NCBI GenBank assembly: GCA_037893245.1 | Contig: JBAIAA010000409.1 | Span: forward strand, 859,001 to 923,000 | Length of the DNA: 64,000 bases | Direction: 5' to 3' | Source of the DNA: Crossaster papposus | Lineage: Eukaryota; Echinodermata; Asteroidea; Velatida; Solasteridae | Shown here: piece by piece, positions 45,034-55,266 of the stretch | How the letters are laid out: each line of letters starts with the position of its first letter | Numbering within the stretch: the first letter of the stretch is position 1 | Notes under the pieces: generated by a model | Told to the model about the DNA's origin: nothing | The model's input: only the letters and a program-made list of their open reading frames with translations | Database searches by the model: none | Made by a program: the position numbers and the translations under genes

Positions 45034-45160
45034 GAACATAGGTGAGGTATTTGGTTGACGGAGACGTTTGATCAAAAACGTACAAGTGGTTTTATTTTAT
45101 TTATAAATACCTGAGACAGTTTCGCTATATTGCTGTTGGTCGCGCGGGAGCCCGACACGT
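45034..45160 (+). repeat. Direct repeat with family H start, copy 1
   Basis: TGTTGAACATAGGTGAGGTA, TTTGGTTGACGGAGACGTTT, then TTTATAAATACCTGAGACAG and CACGTGG. The same order is found at 46052-46175, about 1018 bases downstream. Confidence 0.8.
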
Positions 45161-46051
45161 GGGGCCAAAAGTTATTCATAAACGGTGATCACCGGATTAT
45201 TTTAGTCACGTACAATTGTACGGTGGCTAAAACAGAGAAGTGCACGTGTGGAAAAACTCCTAAGATCATCGCAATTCAGTAAGGAAATAACCGGCTGTTT
45301 TTCCAGCCGTGTACAAGTTCCTGCTTAGCCGATGTTTAGTGGTCTAGCCGTAGATCATTCTATTCACAGCGGATTATGTAATATGTTGAATAAAAGGGCA
45401 TATCTATCTTCGAAAACACGAATATCGCTGTGCTCTGCTGATCAACTCAGTTGACACTTACAGGCTTCATTCATACAGTTTAGCAATAGACTGTAGCCGG
45501 AGACGGATCCAAAGCCAGGGTTTGGGAAAGGGCCTTGGTCTGTTTGTAACGGAGGCTCTGATTGGGCGCATGATTTGTTTGCGCTAAAATCCACGGATCT
45601 TGCCGTATGTCCGCAGGGCTTTGACCGCTATTAGAAAGCGCGTAAACGCGCTGCGTGGCTCAGGATGATAAAAGGTAGGAAAACGGTTCTTCTTGTGCTA
45701 TTTCAATAATACGCAGCAGATCCATGGCCATACGTCTGTCCCACAAGCAAAATGGTAACTTGTACACGAGATAAACAAGCCCCTTGGGACGTTTAACCTT
45801 TCCTTTGTTATTTAGACACATGTCACTAACCATGTACGTTTGGTAAACAGCAGCTGATCTATAAGCACTCTTTGTGAATTCGGGCCTAGATTTGTACGTT
45901 CGATTATCAACTGTTTATACACAGTTTAGCCTAGTTAATCGTGATCAAGGGAAAATCACCGTTTATGAATTTGGCCCGTAATGTTTAAACAGCATAAAAC
46001 AAAACCAGCCAGTTTTAAACGCCTTTTCACCGAAAAAGCGTTTACATTTTG
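45161..46051. other. Unassigned sequence
   Basis: No gene recognised. 46004-46051 (CAGCCAGTTTTAAACGCC, CGAAAAAGCGTTTACATTTT) is the uninterrupted version of the F4 insertion site. Confidence 0.4.
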
Positions 46052-46175
46052 TTAAACATAGGTGAGGTATTTGGTTGACGGAGACGTTTGATTAAAAACA
46101 TACAAGAAGTTTTATTTTATTTATAAATACCTGAGACAGTTTCGCTATAATGCTATTGGTCGAGACTCGAGAGTA
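46052..46175 (+). repeat. Direct repeat with family H start, copy 2
   Basis: Same sequence as 45034-45160 with a few changes; here CCTGAGACAGTTTCGCTATA is followed by ATGCTATTGGTCGAGACTCG. Confidence 0.8.
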
Positions 46176-46213
46176 TGTTTAAAAAGCCTCAAACATAACC
46201 CAGCCAGTTTTAA

Positions 46214-46557
46214 AGGTAGGATACATCATTTGCACATATCGAAAATATTTACTACCGAATTATAAAGAAATATCTTACTCATTTGAAAGTAAATAATGAT
46301 TCTAGGCATCGAGCAAAATGATTGTGCTAGATAGGCCTATCCTGTAATTATTCCGAAAATATAATTTTATAAAGACAATTTCGCAAAAAACCAAAAATAA
46401 TAACTGCTCTACGCCGGTTAAAAAGAAAACGCTGTTTTTGAAAACCATGATTGTAAAACTTCGGACAAGTCAGTTAAACAGTCTTTACTGTAAAATATAA
46501 CTCCCAAATCCACCCATTCATGATAATTCAAGCAATTACCAATGGCATATCCTACCT
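46214..46557. mobile_element. TTAA-family F element, intact copy F4, with empty-site paralogue
   Basis: 344 bp, ends AGGTAGGATACATCATTTGC and GCATATCCTACCT (a few changes), flanked by TTAA at 46210-46213 and 46558-46561. Left flank CAGCCAGTT plus right flank ACGC.TTTTCACCGAAAAAG equals the uninterrupted sequence at 46004-46040, where a single TTAA is present. Confidence 0.95.
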
Positions 46558-46852
46558 TTAAACGCTTTTTCACCGAAAAAGAGTTTACATTTTGACTCCT
46601 AATAAGTCGAGTGGTTGACATGAAACCTCCCACAGCATGCGTACAACCGATGGGTTCGTGTCCCAATTACAGTATCACGCGTCTATCGCGCGTCTATCAT
46701 GCGCGCGTATATACCCATATAAGGGCACGTCCTCAAAACGCGAGGTTACTGTTGAACAAATTCGTTGGAAATTGCAAAATATTTGACTTGTTTTGACTTT
46801 TTGACCGAAATATAATTATATGTGGGAATTAAACACATAGTTATCCGGTTTT

Positions 46853-46975
46853 AAACAAGTACTTTTAAAACCGGCTCATGCATGGCCTGAAAACCCTCGC
46901 CTTCGGGTCTGGAATTAACGCATCCAGGCCTATGACTATGAGCTGGTTTTAAACATACATGTTTAAAACCGGCCA
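46853..46975. repeat. Foldback hairpin with CTCGCCTTCGGGTC loop
   Basis: GGTTTTAAACAAGTACTTTT, AAACCGGCTCAT, GGCCTG on the left are matched by CAGGCC, ATGAGCTGGTTTTAAA, GTTTAAAACCGG on the right. The loop CCCTCGCCTTCGGGTC resembles the loop of the family H hairpins. Confidence 0.7.
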
Positions 46976-47254
46976 ATCACAAACCTTAGTACCACTTTGA
47001 CTAAAACATATTTGTTTTGCTATTTTCAAAGCAATGCAAAAGTTATTCACTTTTAAGTAAAGTCAACGTACATATTGCAAATTATTTGCAGCCCACAACA
47101 CTTCAGGCATAGGTCTATCAGCTGGTTGTAAACAGTACGTTTCTGTTGAGCAACGCAAAAATGGCTCATTGAAAAAATCTGTGAGAAAAGATTGCTCACC
47201 ACAGATTATACGACTGCAGAATATCCTAAATATTGGCCCATCTGGTAAATGAAT

Positions 47255-47352
47255 CAGAGATATCTCTAATTAACGGCATATCTCTAAATAATTAAAGATA
47301 TATCTAATTCATTTAGAGATATCTCTAATTCATTTAGAGATATCTCTAAATA
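47255..47352. repeat. TAGAGATATCTCTA-type palindromes
   Basis: About six AGAGATATCTCTAA words with AATTCATTT linkers. Same core word as 12165-12746 with a different linker. Confidence 0.8.
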
Positions 47353-47439
47353 ACTCTAAAATATCGTTGCGTATATGGGCTCGTCATAGACGAATCATGT
47401 GGGTCTACACTGTAAAAAAGTTGGCTAAAAAAGTAGGTT

Positions 47440-47640
47440 ACATCCATTCGACAAATAATTATATACCCAGTACGATATGAGACCGAGCGACTCTCTTTGA
47501 TCGTCCCCATACCCTCATACGTATACACTCTAGGCCATTAACGCGCCCCTCTTAAAAACCTGAAAGGAATTCCTAAGAAACCACAACAATCCGCAAGCAC
47601 AATGTCCTCCGTCTCATATATCGCTTCATATGAATCATTA
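47440..47640. mobile_element. Uninterrupted relative of the 31-33 kb foldback element
   Basis: ATATACCCAGTACGATATGA, GTCCCCATACCCTCATACGT, ACCTGAAAGGAATTCCTAAG, and GTCTCATATATCGCTTCATA match the two arms around the retrotransposon 31262-33080. It serves as an empty-site reference for that insertion. Confidence 0.65.
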
Positions 47641-47705
47641 ATACAAAATGTTGGGTGTTTTTGAGAATTTACCAATAATTATGTACCGTGTCTTCGGGTG
47701 ATTTG

Positions 47706-48305
47706 GTATTAATAAATACATAGGAGAGTTGCTGGCCTGATTGGTCGAGACTCGATCACGTGGAGTGGATTATCAGGTAGTAACATCATGGCTTTCAAGA
47801 AGAAGCGAATAAATGTTCCCTGAACCAGCATTAATCAAGCATCATGTAAGCCAATGATTGGCCGAATGCAACAGTTCTACGGTAACTTGTAACAAGGACG
47901 CGTCGAATCTTGATACTGCGCGCTATAAATGTACGCGTAGAACGTTTGTATCTATACGCGCGGCATTTTTCAAAATGCGTGTGTCGTCTGTTAACGCTAG
48001 CGCGTTGCTATGTACGGTGGGCATCAGTGGTCAGCTAGTGTGGTTTCAAAGTATGGGTTATAATAACAACACATATTAAAGAGACAGGATACCATGCATA
48101 AGCTAAAACATGGCCCCTAAACATGAACACAAAACGCTGGAAATATCGCCGAAAAAAAGTCACGAAATTTGGAGCATTTTCACCATTTTTCTCGTTAAAA
48201 AGGTATTTATTAAAGGTAAAGGTAATGCTCGATCCATTACCAGCGGTCACCCCCCAACCCGGTCATTACCACGCAGTAATAGCCGGGTCCTCGCACTGTT
48301 ATTAC
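47706..48305 (+). mobile_element. Hairpin-ended element, family H2, copy 2
   Basis: 47706-47790 is a family H start (TTAATAAATACATAGGAGAG, GATTGGTCGAGACTCGATCA, CGTGG). From 47818 the sequence follows 43812-44330 to GGTATTTATTAAAGG and one arm of the hairpin (CCCCCAACCCGGTCATTACC). Copy 2 lacks the second arm, has a small deletion at its start, and has an insertion of TTTTTCAAAATGCGTG near 47966. Confidence 0.75.
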
Positions 48306-48600
48306 CTAATTAATTTATTGGGTAAAGTGACACTAGTTGATGGGTTATCTGTACCACGTCCCTGGGTGACTTTATATTAATTTATTGGGTAAAGTGACAC
48401 TAGTGATAGGTTATCTGTACCACCGCCCTGGGTGACTTTATATTAATTTATTGGGTAAAGTGACACCAGTGATGGGTTATCTGTACCACGTCACTGGGTG
48501 ATTATATATTTTTTATTTGGTAAAGTGGATTACTCAGTAGTGATGGTTATTGATACCATGTCGTTGGGTGATTTTATAAATTGTATTATTAGGTAAAAGC
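48305..48600. repeat. Minisatellite, about 67-bp unit
   Basis: Four to five units of ATTTATTGGGTAAAGTGACA, then TGATGGGTTATCTGTACCAC and CTGGGTGACTTTAT, decaying to the right. A further degenerate unit is at 49310-49390, beyond the inserted family C element. Confidence 0.88.
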
Positions 48601-48766
48601 GGATTACTCCATATGAAGCAAGAATTGAGACGGCGGGAACCCTCCTCCTTTGTGGTGGTCATTGTGCTTGCGGAATGTGGTGGTTTTTTCAGGAAATCTT
48701 TTGAGGTTTTTTAGGGGGTGCGTTAGGTAACAATAGTCTAGAGAGTGTACAGGTACGGGGGACTAA

Positions 48767-49245
48767 AGCCGTGTTCGCACTGGATAAACATTTTGGGTAA
48801 TTTGACCATGACGCCGGGTAAAATTCCGATGGGTTGATCTTCCCACCGTCCGCACTTGGATTTAATTGACGCGGGTAGAATTGCCGAGACGATGGGTAAA
48901 CTAACCGAGCTGGCTCCAAAACAACAAAGAGGGCGCCCTGCGTGACCTATGACCGCGACTTGACGACCGGATCGTCTGTTCCCGACGCTAGCTCTCAACA
49001 TTATTTTCTATAATGGGTGATGAAAGATTTAACCGAGACGTCGCGTCCGCACTGGATTTTCTGGCTCGGTTAAATCTTGCTGGTCAATCTTCCTGGGCAC
49101 CTTTGGCTCGGTTAAACTACCCACGCGGCGTGGGTAAGTTACCTGTGAGAAAAGTTACCCAGGCTGTTCGCACTGGACTTGAAATGGGTAATTTACCCAT
49201 TGGCTCGGTTAGTTTGCCCAAATTAAGTCCAGTGCGAACAGGGCT
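48767..49245. mobile_element. MITE family C, Harbinger-like
   Basis: 479 bp. Ends AGCCGTGTTCGCACTGGA and TCCAGTGCGAACAGGGCT (one mismatch), flanked by TAA on both sides (48764-48766, 49246-49248), a TWA target. The interior repeats GGGTAAATT, GGCTCGGTTAAA, CCGCACTGGAT and complements many times. The 189-codon plus-strand frame starting inside and running past its right end is a by-product. Confidence 0.9.
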
Positions 49246-49435
49246 TAATTTAAAGGTCTCGTATCGTGCTGGGTATAGATTACCTAGTATCGATAAGCAA
49301 TATGTACTGTGTCGTTGGGTGATTAAAAAAATTGTAATTGGTAAAGTTCATTACCGTAGTGATGGGCTATCTGTTTTATGTCGGTTGGTTTTATTTTTAT
49401 ATTTGTATGCGTGCTCAACACGCGTTATTACCATA

Positions 49436-49710
49436 CCTCCAAATGGGCACTTTGGGAGACAATCCCATAGAGTCGTGCACAATCTTTATTGTAACCTAAC
49501 CCGTTTTTACCTGGAGCTTTTTCCACGAAATTTCATATTTATGCTATTTAGACCCAAATCTGTCTTCTCCGAGCAAAAATAACTCCCAAATATCGTTTTG
49601 TGGGGTAGCTAGACACTTAGGGAGACACTGAAATGTCTCCCTAAGTGCCACTGTCTCCCAAGTGAATCAAAACTATCGCTAATTTGTCTCCCAAAGTGCC
49701 TATTTGGAAG
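49436..49710. mobile_element. Second copy of the CCTCCAAATAGGCACTT MITE
   Basis: Ends CCTCCAAATGGGCACTTTGG and CCAAAGTGCCTATTTGGAAG. The interior, reversed, matches 10659-10940 (TTAGGGAGACACTGAAATGT, ATAACTCCCAAATATC, CTATAGAG-type words). Confidence 0.85.
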
Positions 49711-50785
49711 AATTATAATGTAAATGTACGTATTCGTTATTATAATGTAAATGGACGTTGAACAAATGAGGACAATTATAGTCCACTACTATTGACATGC
49801 GTGTACAAAACATATAAATCTTCTCAACAAAGTTAACATACAAACAAAAAAGGGGAAATAATGTGTTCACACTAGGAAGTATTAACAGGGTTTTTCATTT
49901 AGCGGCCCATCTACTGGTTTCCCATAGCTTTTATGGCATCACAATAATAACAAAATACTGAAAAGAAACATCGTGTGAGATTTGGATGGCCTCCCTAAAC
50001 CAATTACATGTACAAAGAAACACCCAAAAGGAACAGAATAGGGGATTAGGGTGAACATAAAGGACGGGGCCTATTGGACAAGTTAAACTTACCATACAGG
50101 ATTGGGAGCGGTTCGAAGTTATGTCGTGTGATGGCGCACCGTTACAGCATGCTTGATCTCTAGCGTCTTGAACCAAGACTACATAAGATATTCGACACTG
50201 TATGTGCCTATTATTATTTCGCGTTCCATTTGATTACAAATGACTTCAGGGTTAAAGGAAGAAATCTGATCATCAATTCCGACTTTCTCTCTTAAGAAAT
50301 ACCAACCCTGTTTCATAGCATACAATGTCCGCAGGGGACCATTAATATTTCTGAAGTTGAAACAATCTGGCAGAGGTCAGTGGGGTCGGGGTTAACATTA
50401 ATGGTCTTGCTGACAACAAGAAGAAGCACAGTCATGTATTACACGTCGCTCACCTTTAACCTCTGTTACTCTGTTTTGGCGGTGACAACACTCATACACG
50501 AATTTCATCAGCCATATTTGTTTCCTGCAGAAATCATCAGCGTTTTCAGGAAGAGACGAATTTGGCCAAAATCTTTTTTTTTTTTATTCGTTTTTTTAAA
50601 GCTTAATTCGATAGCAAATCGAAGTGGATAGCATAGCAATGAACACCCTGGTGAGGTTAGATTTGTCAAAATCAGTTTAAATCGTTGAGATCACGAAAAT
50701 CAAATGGGGGGAAATGCCAGGAATTGGAATTTGTGTTTTCACGAACTGCCGGTATTGTGTGTATACGCATGCGCTGTGTAGAAAA
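49711..50785. other. Unassigned sequence, 1.1 kb
   Basis: No gene, RNA gene or repeat family recognised; short frames on both strands without motifs. Confidence 0.35.
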
Positions 50786-51156
50786 TTGTTGGAAATTGCC
50801 CATTTGCGTGTGGAATTTGAATAATATCTGGTACACTGACTTGTTCATATAGCTTGGCACAGTTTACATTTAAATTATCCAGACCAAAGACACTGTTGCT
50901 ATCTCACGTGATTCGGGGCACGCTATACCCCCGGCTCTGGAATGGTCTGGTGTCTGTGTACCATTCTCAATCATTGTGAACAATGTATTGGTGCTAAGCG
51001 TCTCTAACGTAACTATGCAAGAGCTTGCCCTGAATCACGTGATATAGCAACAGTGTATTTGGTCTGAATAATTTAAAGTCAAACTGTGCCAAGCTGTGTG
51101 AACAAGTCAGTGTACCAGATATTATTTAAATTCCACACGCAAATGGTCAATTGGAA
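50786..51156. repeat. Foldback element with 130-base near-perfect arms
   Basis: Left arm (about 50786-50917) and right arm (about 51032-51156) are reverse complements with few differences: shared words ATTTGCGTGTGGAATTT, CTGGTACACTGACTTGTTCA, AGCTTGGCACAGTTT, CACTGTTGCTATCTCACGTG. The spacer is about 115 bases. A transcript would form a long double-stranded RNA. Non-coding. Confidence 0.92.
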
Positions 51157-51163
51157 TTTAGGA

Positions 51164-51791
51164 GCCAATTCCATAAAAGCATTCTAAGCCTATTGGTTGC
51201 TAACTTCCTTTCTATCTCTAGTTACTTGCTAAATATATTCCATAAAACCATTATACGCTTAGCAAGGTTCCTAGTTGCTTGCTAAAATTATAATATGTTT
51301 GGGGTATGTCTAAATCCTTAGCACCATTCTAAGTCACTTTCAATCTTTCATCTTTTGGGAATTTGTATTGACATCCTTATGCGCAGAGTCAAGGACAGAT
51401 TTTCCTGAGTCGAGTAATTATAAGGCTTCTTTTATCTTTTTTTATTTGAAACACTCTCTGAATTAGCCATTTCTGAAACATGTGCTTAGGCCGATACAAA
51501 TGTACATACCCTAAATAGGGTACAGAGGAATACATTGACAATACAACCCACAGCATGACCTGATTTGACCTCTTTCCCTATTGTTAACTCAAACTGACCA
51601 TGTACTTTGGCGATTATGCAAACCCAACGCCATTCTAGCAAGCTGTAAGCAAGCAACTAGTAAGAATGTTTCATAGAATGGTGTTATGGAATGCGATTTA
51701 GTTGATTGCTAGCAAGCAACCAACTAGGCATTTGGAATCTTGCTAAAACCTAGTAATATACTAAGTTAGAATGCTTTTATGGAATTGGGCC
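51164..51791. mobile_element. MITE family E (CCAATTCCATAAAAGCATTCTAAG)
   Basis: Ends GCCAATTCCATAAAAGCATT and AATGCTTTTATGGAATTGGG. Near both ends, TTGCTAGC/TTGCTAAG words recur. Family D copy 2 abuts it directly at the right. No target duplication could be read because of the junction. Confidence 0.8.
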
Positions 51792-52160
51792 CAGGGCCGA
51801 TATTCATAAAAACCTGCTAACTTAGCAGCCAACTAGGCCTTAGCAGTGCTGAATCCGTCGTTTGCTGCTCCGTGGTTACCAACTAATTTTGTATTCATAA
51901 AACCTTGCTAAGAATGTTACCAGCTAGTAGTTGACAGCTAGATATTTTAAGCACGCAGCTTGGACATCAGGCAGGTTGCCAGCTAGTGACTTAGATACAC
52001 CCCAGATCAACTCTCAATGTTAGCAGTTAACTTAGCAACCAACTAAGCTTAGCAAAGTTTTATGAATATCACTTAGCTTCCAACTAGGCTTAGCTGTCAA
52101 CTAGAGAGGCCGTTTTAGCAGCCAACTAGGATTAGCAGGCTTTTATGAATATCGGCCCTG
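51792..52160. mobile_element. MITE family D, copy 2 (369 bp)
   Basis: Perfect inverted ends CAGGGCCGATATTCATAAAA / TTTTATGAATATCGGCCCTG. Has about 100 bases more than copy 1, including a second ATGAATATCACTTAGCTTCC module near the right end that copy 1 lacks. Confidence 0.92.
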
Positions 52161-52564
52161 GATCTTGTTCATGCATGGCTGAAAATCAATTAAATTTGTA
52201 ATGAAGGTTTGCAATACGCCGTTCAAACCTAATGGTGGCTGAATAACAGACAAATAATCACCTGTTCAGATTTCGCAGGAGACAAGAAATATTCAAATAG
52301 TGTTTTGACTCACCTGTAGATGTCGCATACACACAAAACACCTTCTCCTTCTCGTAGTCCAAAGTTATAGAAACTTGGCTCGCGTCACATATCTTAACAG
52401 GAATTCACCAGCATATGTTTCATCGGTACATTTTCTCCGATACATTTTACATGGTATTTCACCTACTGTATATATCCGATAAATAATCACCAATGTATGG
52501 TTGGCAGTTCTGTTATTGGTTTGTACAATTATGCGGGTATTTTGATGCAGCAGACTATACTATA
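52161..52564. other. Unassigned sequence
   Basis: No gene or repeat family recognised. Confidence 0.35.
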
Positions 52565-52917
52565 GCGTCACCACGAAGTAACACTAATGTCATGGCTGAA
52601 TCGCACCCCTTTCTGGCGTTTTCACGAAGTAACGCAAAGCCCATAGCTAATACACACGGATAGCGTCACTTCGTGAAAACTCGATATGCGGGGCCATTTT
52701 TGGCGTTTTCACGAAGTAACACAAAGCCCATAGCTAATACACGCGGATAGCGTCACTTCGTGAAAACTCGTAAACGGCGTATCTGATTTGTGAGTTTTCA
52801 CGAAGTGACGCTATCCGCGTGTATTACTTTTAGCTATGGGCTTTGCGTTACTTCGTGAAAACGCCAGAAAGGGGTCGCGCGTATCACGTGACATTAGTGT
52901 TACTTCGTGGTGACGGT
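52565..52917. repeat. Palindromic element with triple TCACTTCGTGAAAAC motif
   Basis: Outer arms CACCACGAAGTAACACTAAT (about 52569) and ATTAGTGTTACTTCGTGGTG. Inside, GTTTTCACGAAGTAAC.CAAAG, CCCATAGCTAATACAC.CGG and ATAGCGTCACTTCGTGAAAA occur twice directly and once inverted. The whole region is one large imperfect palindrome centred near 52775, prone to cruciform formation. Confidence 0.88.
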
Positions 52918-53095
52918 GACGCAATGTGTAGACGTTGACAATGACTGACATACAGTACAACATACAGTTTCTTGTGTTGTACGGCATGTCATTGCATGTA
53001 TACCGTATGTTATACAATATTTTCATTTCGGTTATTTTGCAATAAATTTGCGTATTTTGTTGCAGATTATTATAACAGCTGTTTATGCCGGTGTG

Positions 53096-53715
53096 TAGAC
53101 CATGTTTACATCTGTATTCAAATATACCCGGCAATATGCGCACGCATTATGTTTTAGATAAATTTGGTTAAGAGATGACATCAGAGGTCACATAATTCAA
53201 AGGCAATCTGACCTGCGACGTCACTCTTTAAAGGGATATTTGGTAATTACTCCAAAAATGAATGGCAATAAAAACTTACTTGGTAAGAAGTACAGCAGCT
53301 TTGGATAGTATAATGCATTTTTAGAAACTGTTCACTTCGAAGTACTGCGGTTAGGCCCTATAGGAAAAAGATATCACTTTTTATCCCCCAAAATGGGAAT
53401 CTGAGAAGCGTTACTGCAGTGACGTTTCTCAGAGTGTGTATTCCAATGCAGATTATTCTTCCTGCGTGGACATAACCGCTCCAGATTTTCGGCAATATCT
53501 CAAAATCGCTACCACCTTTTGAAATGAATTTTTACAGGTTAGTTTTATGGTATATATCTATAACTATTATAGGATTGAAACAAACAGTGGGTTCCAATTA
53601 CCAAACGTATACGATCCTTTAAGCAAATTGTATGTAAAACACGATGTGTGCGCATCACTGGCGGGCACATTTTGAATACAGATGTAAACACGTGACGTCG
53701 GAGGGCACATCGTCG
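53096..53715. mobile_element. TA-target MITE family T, copy split by K2
   Basis: TAGACCATG at the left and GGCACATCGTCGTA at the right (both slightly degenerate). The interior matches 37097-37333 through GCGACGTCACTCTTTAA, then the K element, then resumes with GCAAATTGTATGTAAAACAC. The left end has lost about 20 bases compared with the right. Confidence 0.88.
53232..53618. mobile_element. TTAA-family K element, copy 2, nested
   Basis: Ends AGGGATATTTGGTAATTACT (degenerate) and ACCAAACGTATACGATCCT, flanked by TTAA (53228-53231, 53619-53622). Inserted into the CTCTTTAAAC site of the family T MITE, which is intact at about 37228 (CACTCTTTAAACAAAT). Confidence 0.93.
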
Positions 53716-53869
53716 TAAACAATGTAATTTTGTTCGAGTTGAATTTACACACAAATACTGGTGTGTCTGTCGCTACCAAGTAATCACGGTGGAGTTGTCA
53801 TGACAACGTGAGTGTTAAAGCTTGGCGCGTGATCATGCTGTCTAAATAATGTCCACTGAAAAATCATCT

Positions 53870-54681
53870 GGACCGATACTATAATAAAAGCCTGCTAACT
53901 TAGCAGCCAACTAGGCCTTAGCTGCCTGCTAAATCCGTAGTCTGCTGCTCCGTGGTTACCAACTAATTTTGTATTCACAAAACCTTGCTAAGAATGTTAC
54001 CAGCTAGTTGGCAGCTATATATATTTAAGCACGCAGCTAGGACATTAGGCAGTTCCTCAAACAAACAAGAACCGGAAAATGTGAATTTACATGTCAATAG
54101 GATATGGTGATGTTTTGGATGGGTCAAATGACTTTTAGAAACAGCAGTAAATCTGATACATGAGGCCTATAATATGTGCATTGAAATCTACACAAGCATG
54201 GCGATGTGGAATGTAAACATGGTAAAGGGAAGAAACGTAAAGCCAATTATAGTGAGGAAAACAACTTCTTTATAGCGGAAAGGTTTGATGAATTGAAAGA
54301 CGTTCTTGAGAGTAAGCACAGAGATGTCAACACCAATCGCCAGAAGAACGATGCTTGGGAATCTTCACCCAGCATATAGGGCTAGATTTCCCACAACCAA
54401 TAGAACATCGGGAAACCTAAAAAAATAGGCTCTCAAAAACTCAAATCTGAATCCAAGAACCATGTTATACAATGTAAAATATCCCGTAACAAATTATTTA
54501 GTGGCCAACTAGTGACTTAGAGACACCCCAGATCAAATCTAACGTTAGCAGCCAACTTAGCAATTAACTAAGCTTAGCAAAGTGTTATGAATATCACTTA
54601 GCTTCCAATTAGGCTTATAGCTGCCAACTATATAGGGCCATTTTAGGCTCAGCATGCAGGCTTTGGTGAATATCGGCCCGG
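53870..54681. mobile_element. MITE family D, copy 3 (long, carries Myb/SANT fragment)
   Basis: Left end GACCGATACTATAATAAAAG is degenerate; the right end is GAATATCGGCCCG. Left and right parts follow copy 2 closely (CTTAGCAGCCAACTAGGCCT, AACCTTGCTAAGAATGTTAC, GTGACTTAGAGACACCCCAG). Between ATTAGGCAG (54048) and GTGGCCAACTAG (about 54500), about 450 bases are present that copies 1 and 2 lack. These include the protein-coding fragment at 54221-54379. Either this is a less-deleted derivative of the family's autonomous parent, or an independent insertion. Confidence 0.75.
54221..54379 (+). pseudogene. Myb/SANT-like DNA-binding domain fragment (Harbinger-associated type)
   Basis: The frame from GGT at 54221 reads Gly-Lys-Gly-Lys-Lys-Arg, then KANYSEENNFFIAERFDELK, then DVLESKHRDVNTNRQKNDAW, then Glu-Ser and soon a stop (54377-54379). 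The pattern of a basic start, (Y/F)(S/T)EEE-like, a Leu/Val helix, then the N-x-x-K-N-x-A-W motif is characteristic of the Myb/SANT-like DNA-binding domains of PIF/Harbinger accessory proteins and related vertebrate MSANTD proteins. These domains bind transposon ends and recruit the DDE nuclease. Only the first two helices are left; an in-frame ATG is missing, and the rest of the domain is lost. It lies in the extra segment of family D copy 3, which suggests that family D descends from a Harbinger transposon. A host gene fragment is the alternative. Confidence 0.7.
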
Positions 54682-55266
54682 TTCTCATGTGCCTAAATGT
54701 TTCACATAATCCTGTAATTTGAACTTTTAGGAGTATTAAAATGATACAACATAAATTGTTGGTGGCCAGAAATAACTTCATTTATGGCTGGTTCAGGTAT
54801 ATCTGACTACTTTGTTTAGCGATTCTCGTGAATTCGTTCTTTATCCTGTTATTAAAGGTAGTATATATTATTTGCAGATATCGAAAATATTTACTACCGA
54901 ATTATTAAGAAATATCTTACTCATTTGAAAGTAAATAATGATTCTAGGCATCCAGCAAAATGGTTGCGCTAGATATCCTGTAATTATTCCGAAAAATATA
55001 ATTTTATAAAGAAAAATTCGCGATCGCCGTACGGCGATCGCGAAAAAACGATCAACTGCCCAAGAACTGCCCAACGCCGGTTAAAAAAACAAACGCTGTT
55101 GTTCGTGCTTTTCTCGGCATCCATGATTGTAAAACTCCGGACAGGTCAGTTAAACAATATTTACTACTAGGCGGTCACCCGGGGTTTGTCGGTTCTCGGG
55201 TTTGTAGCTACTTCCCTGGATGGATGGGGATTGTGGATACATGTTGACCGAGTTTAAGCACGATCC

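Noticed and set aside
49013-49582. 189-codon plus-strand frame
   Set aside because: It starts inside MITE family C and runs through its right end into minisatellite relics and another MITE; no domain is recognisable.
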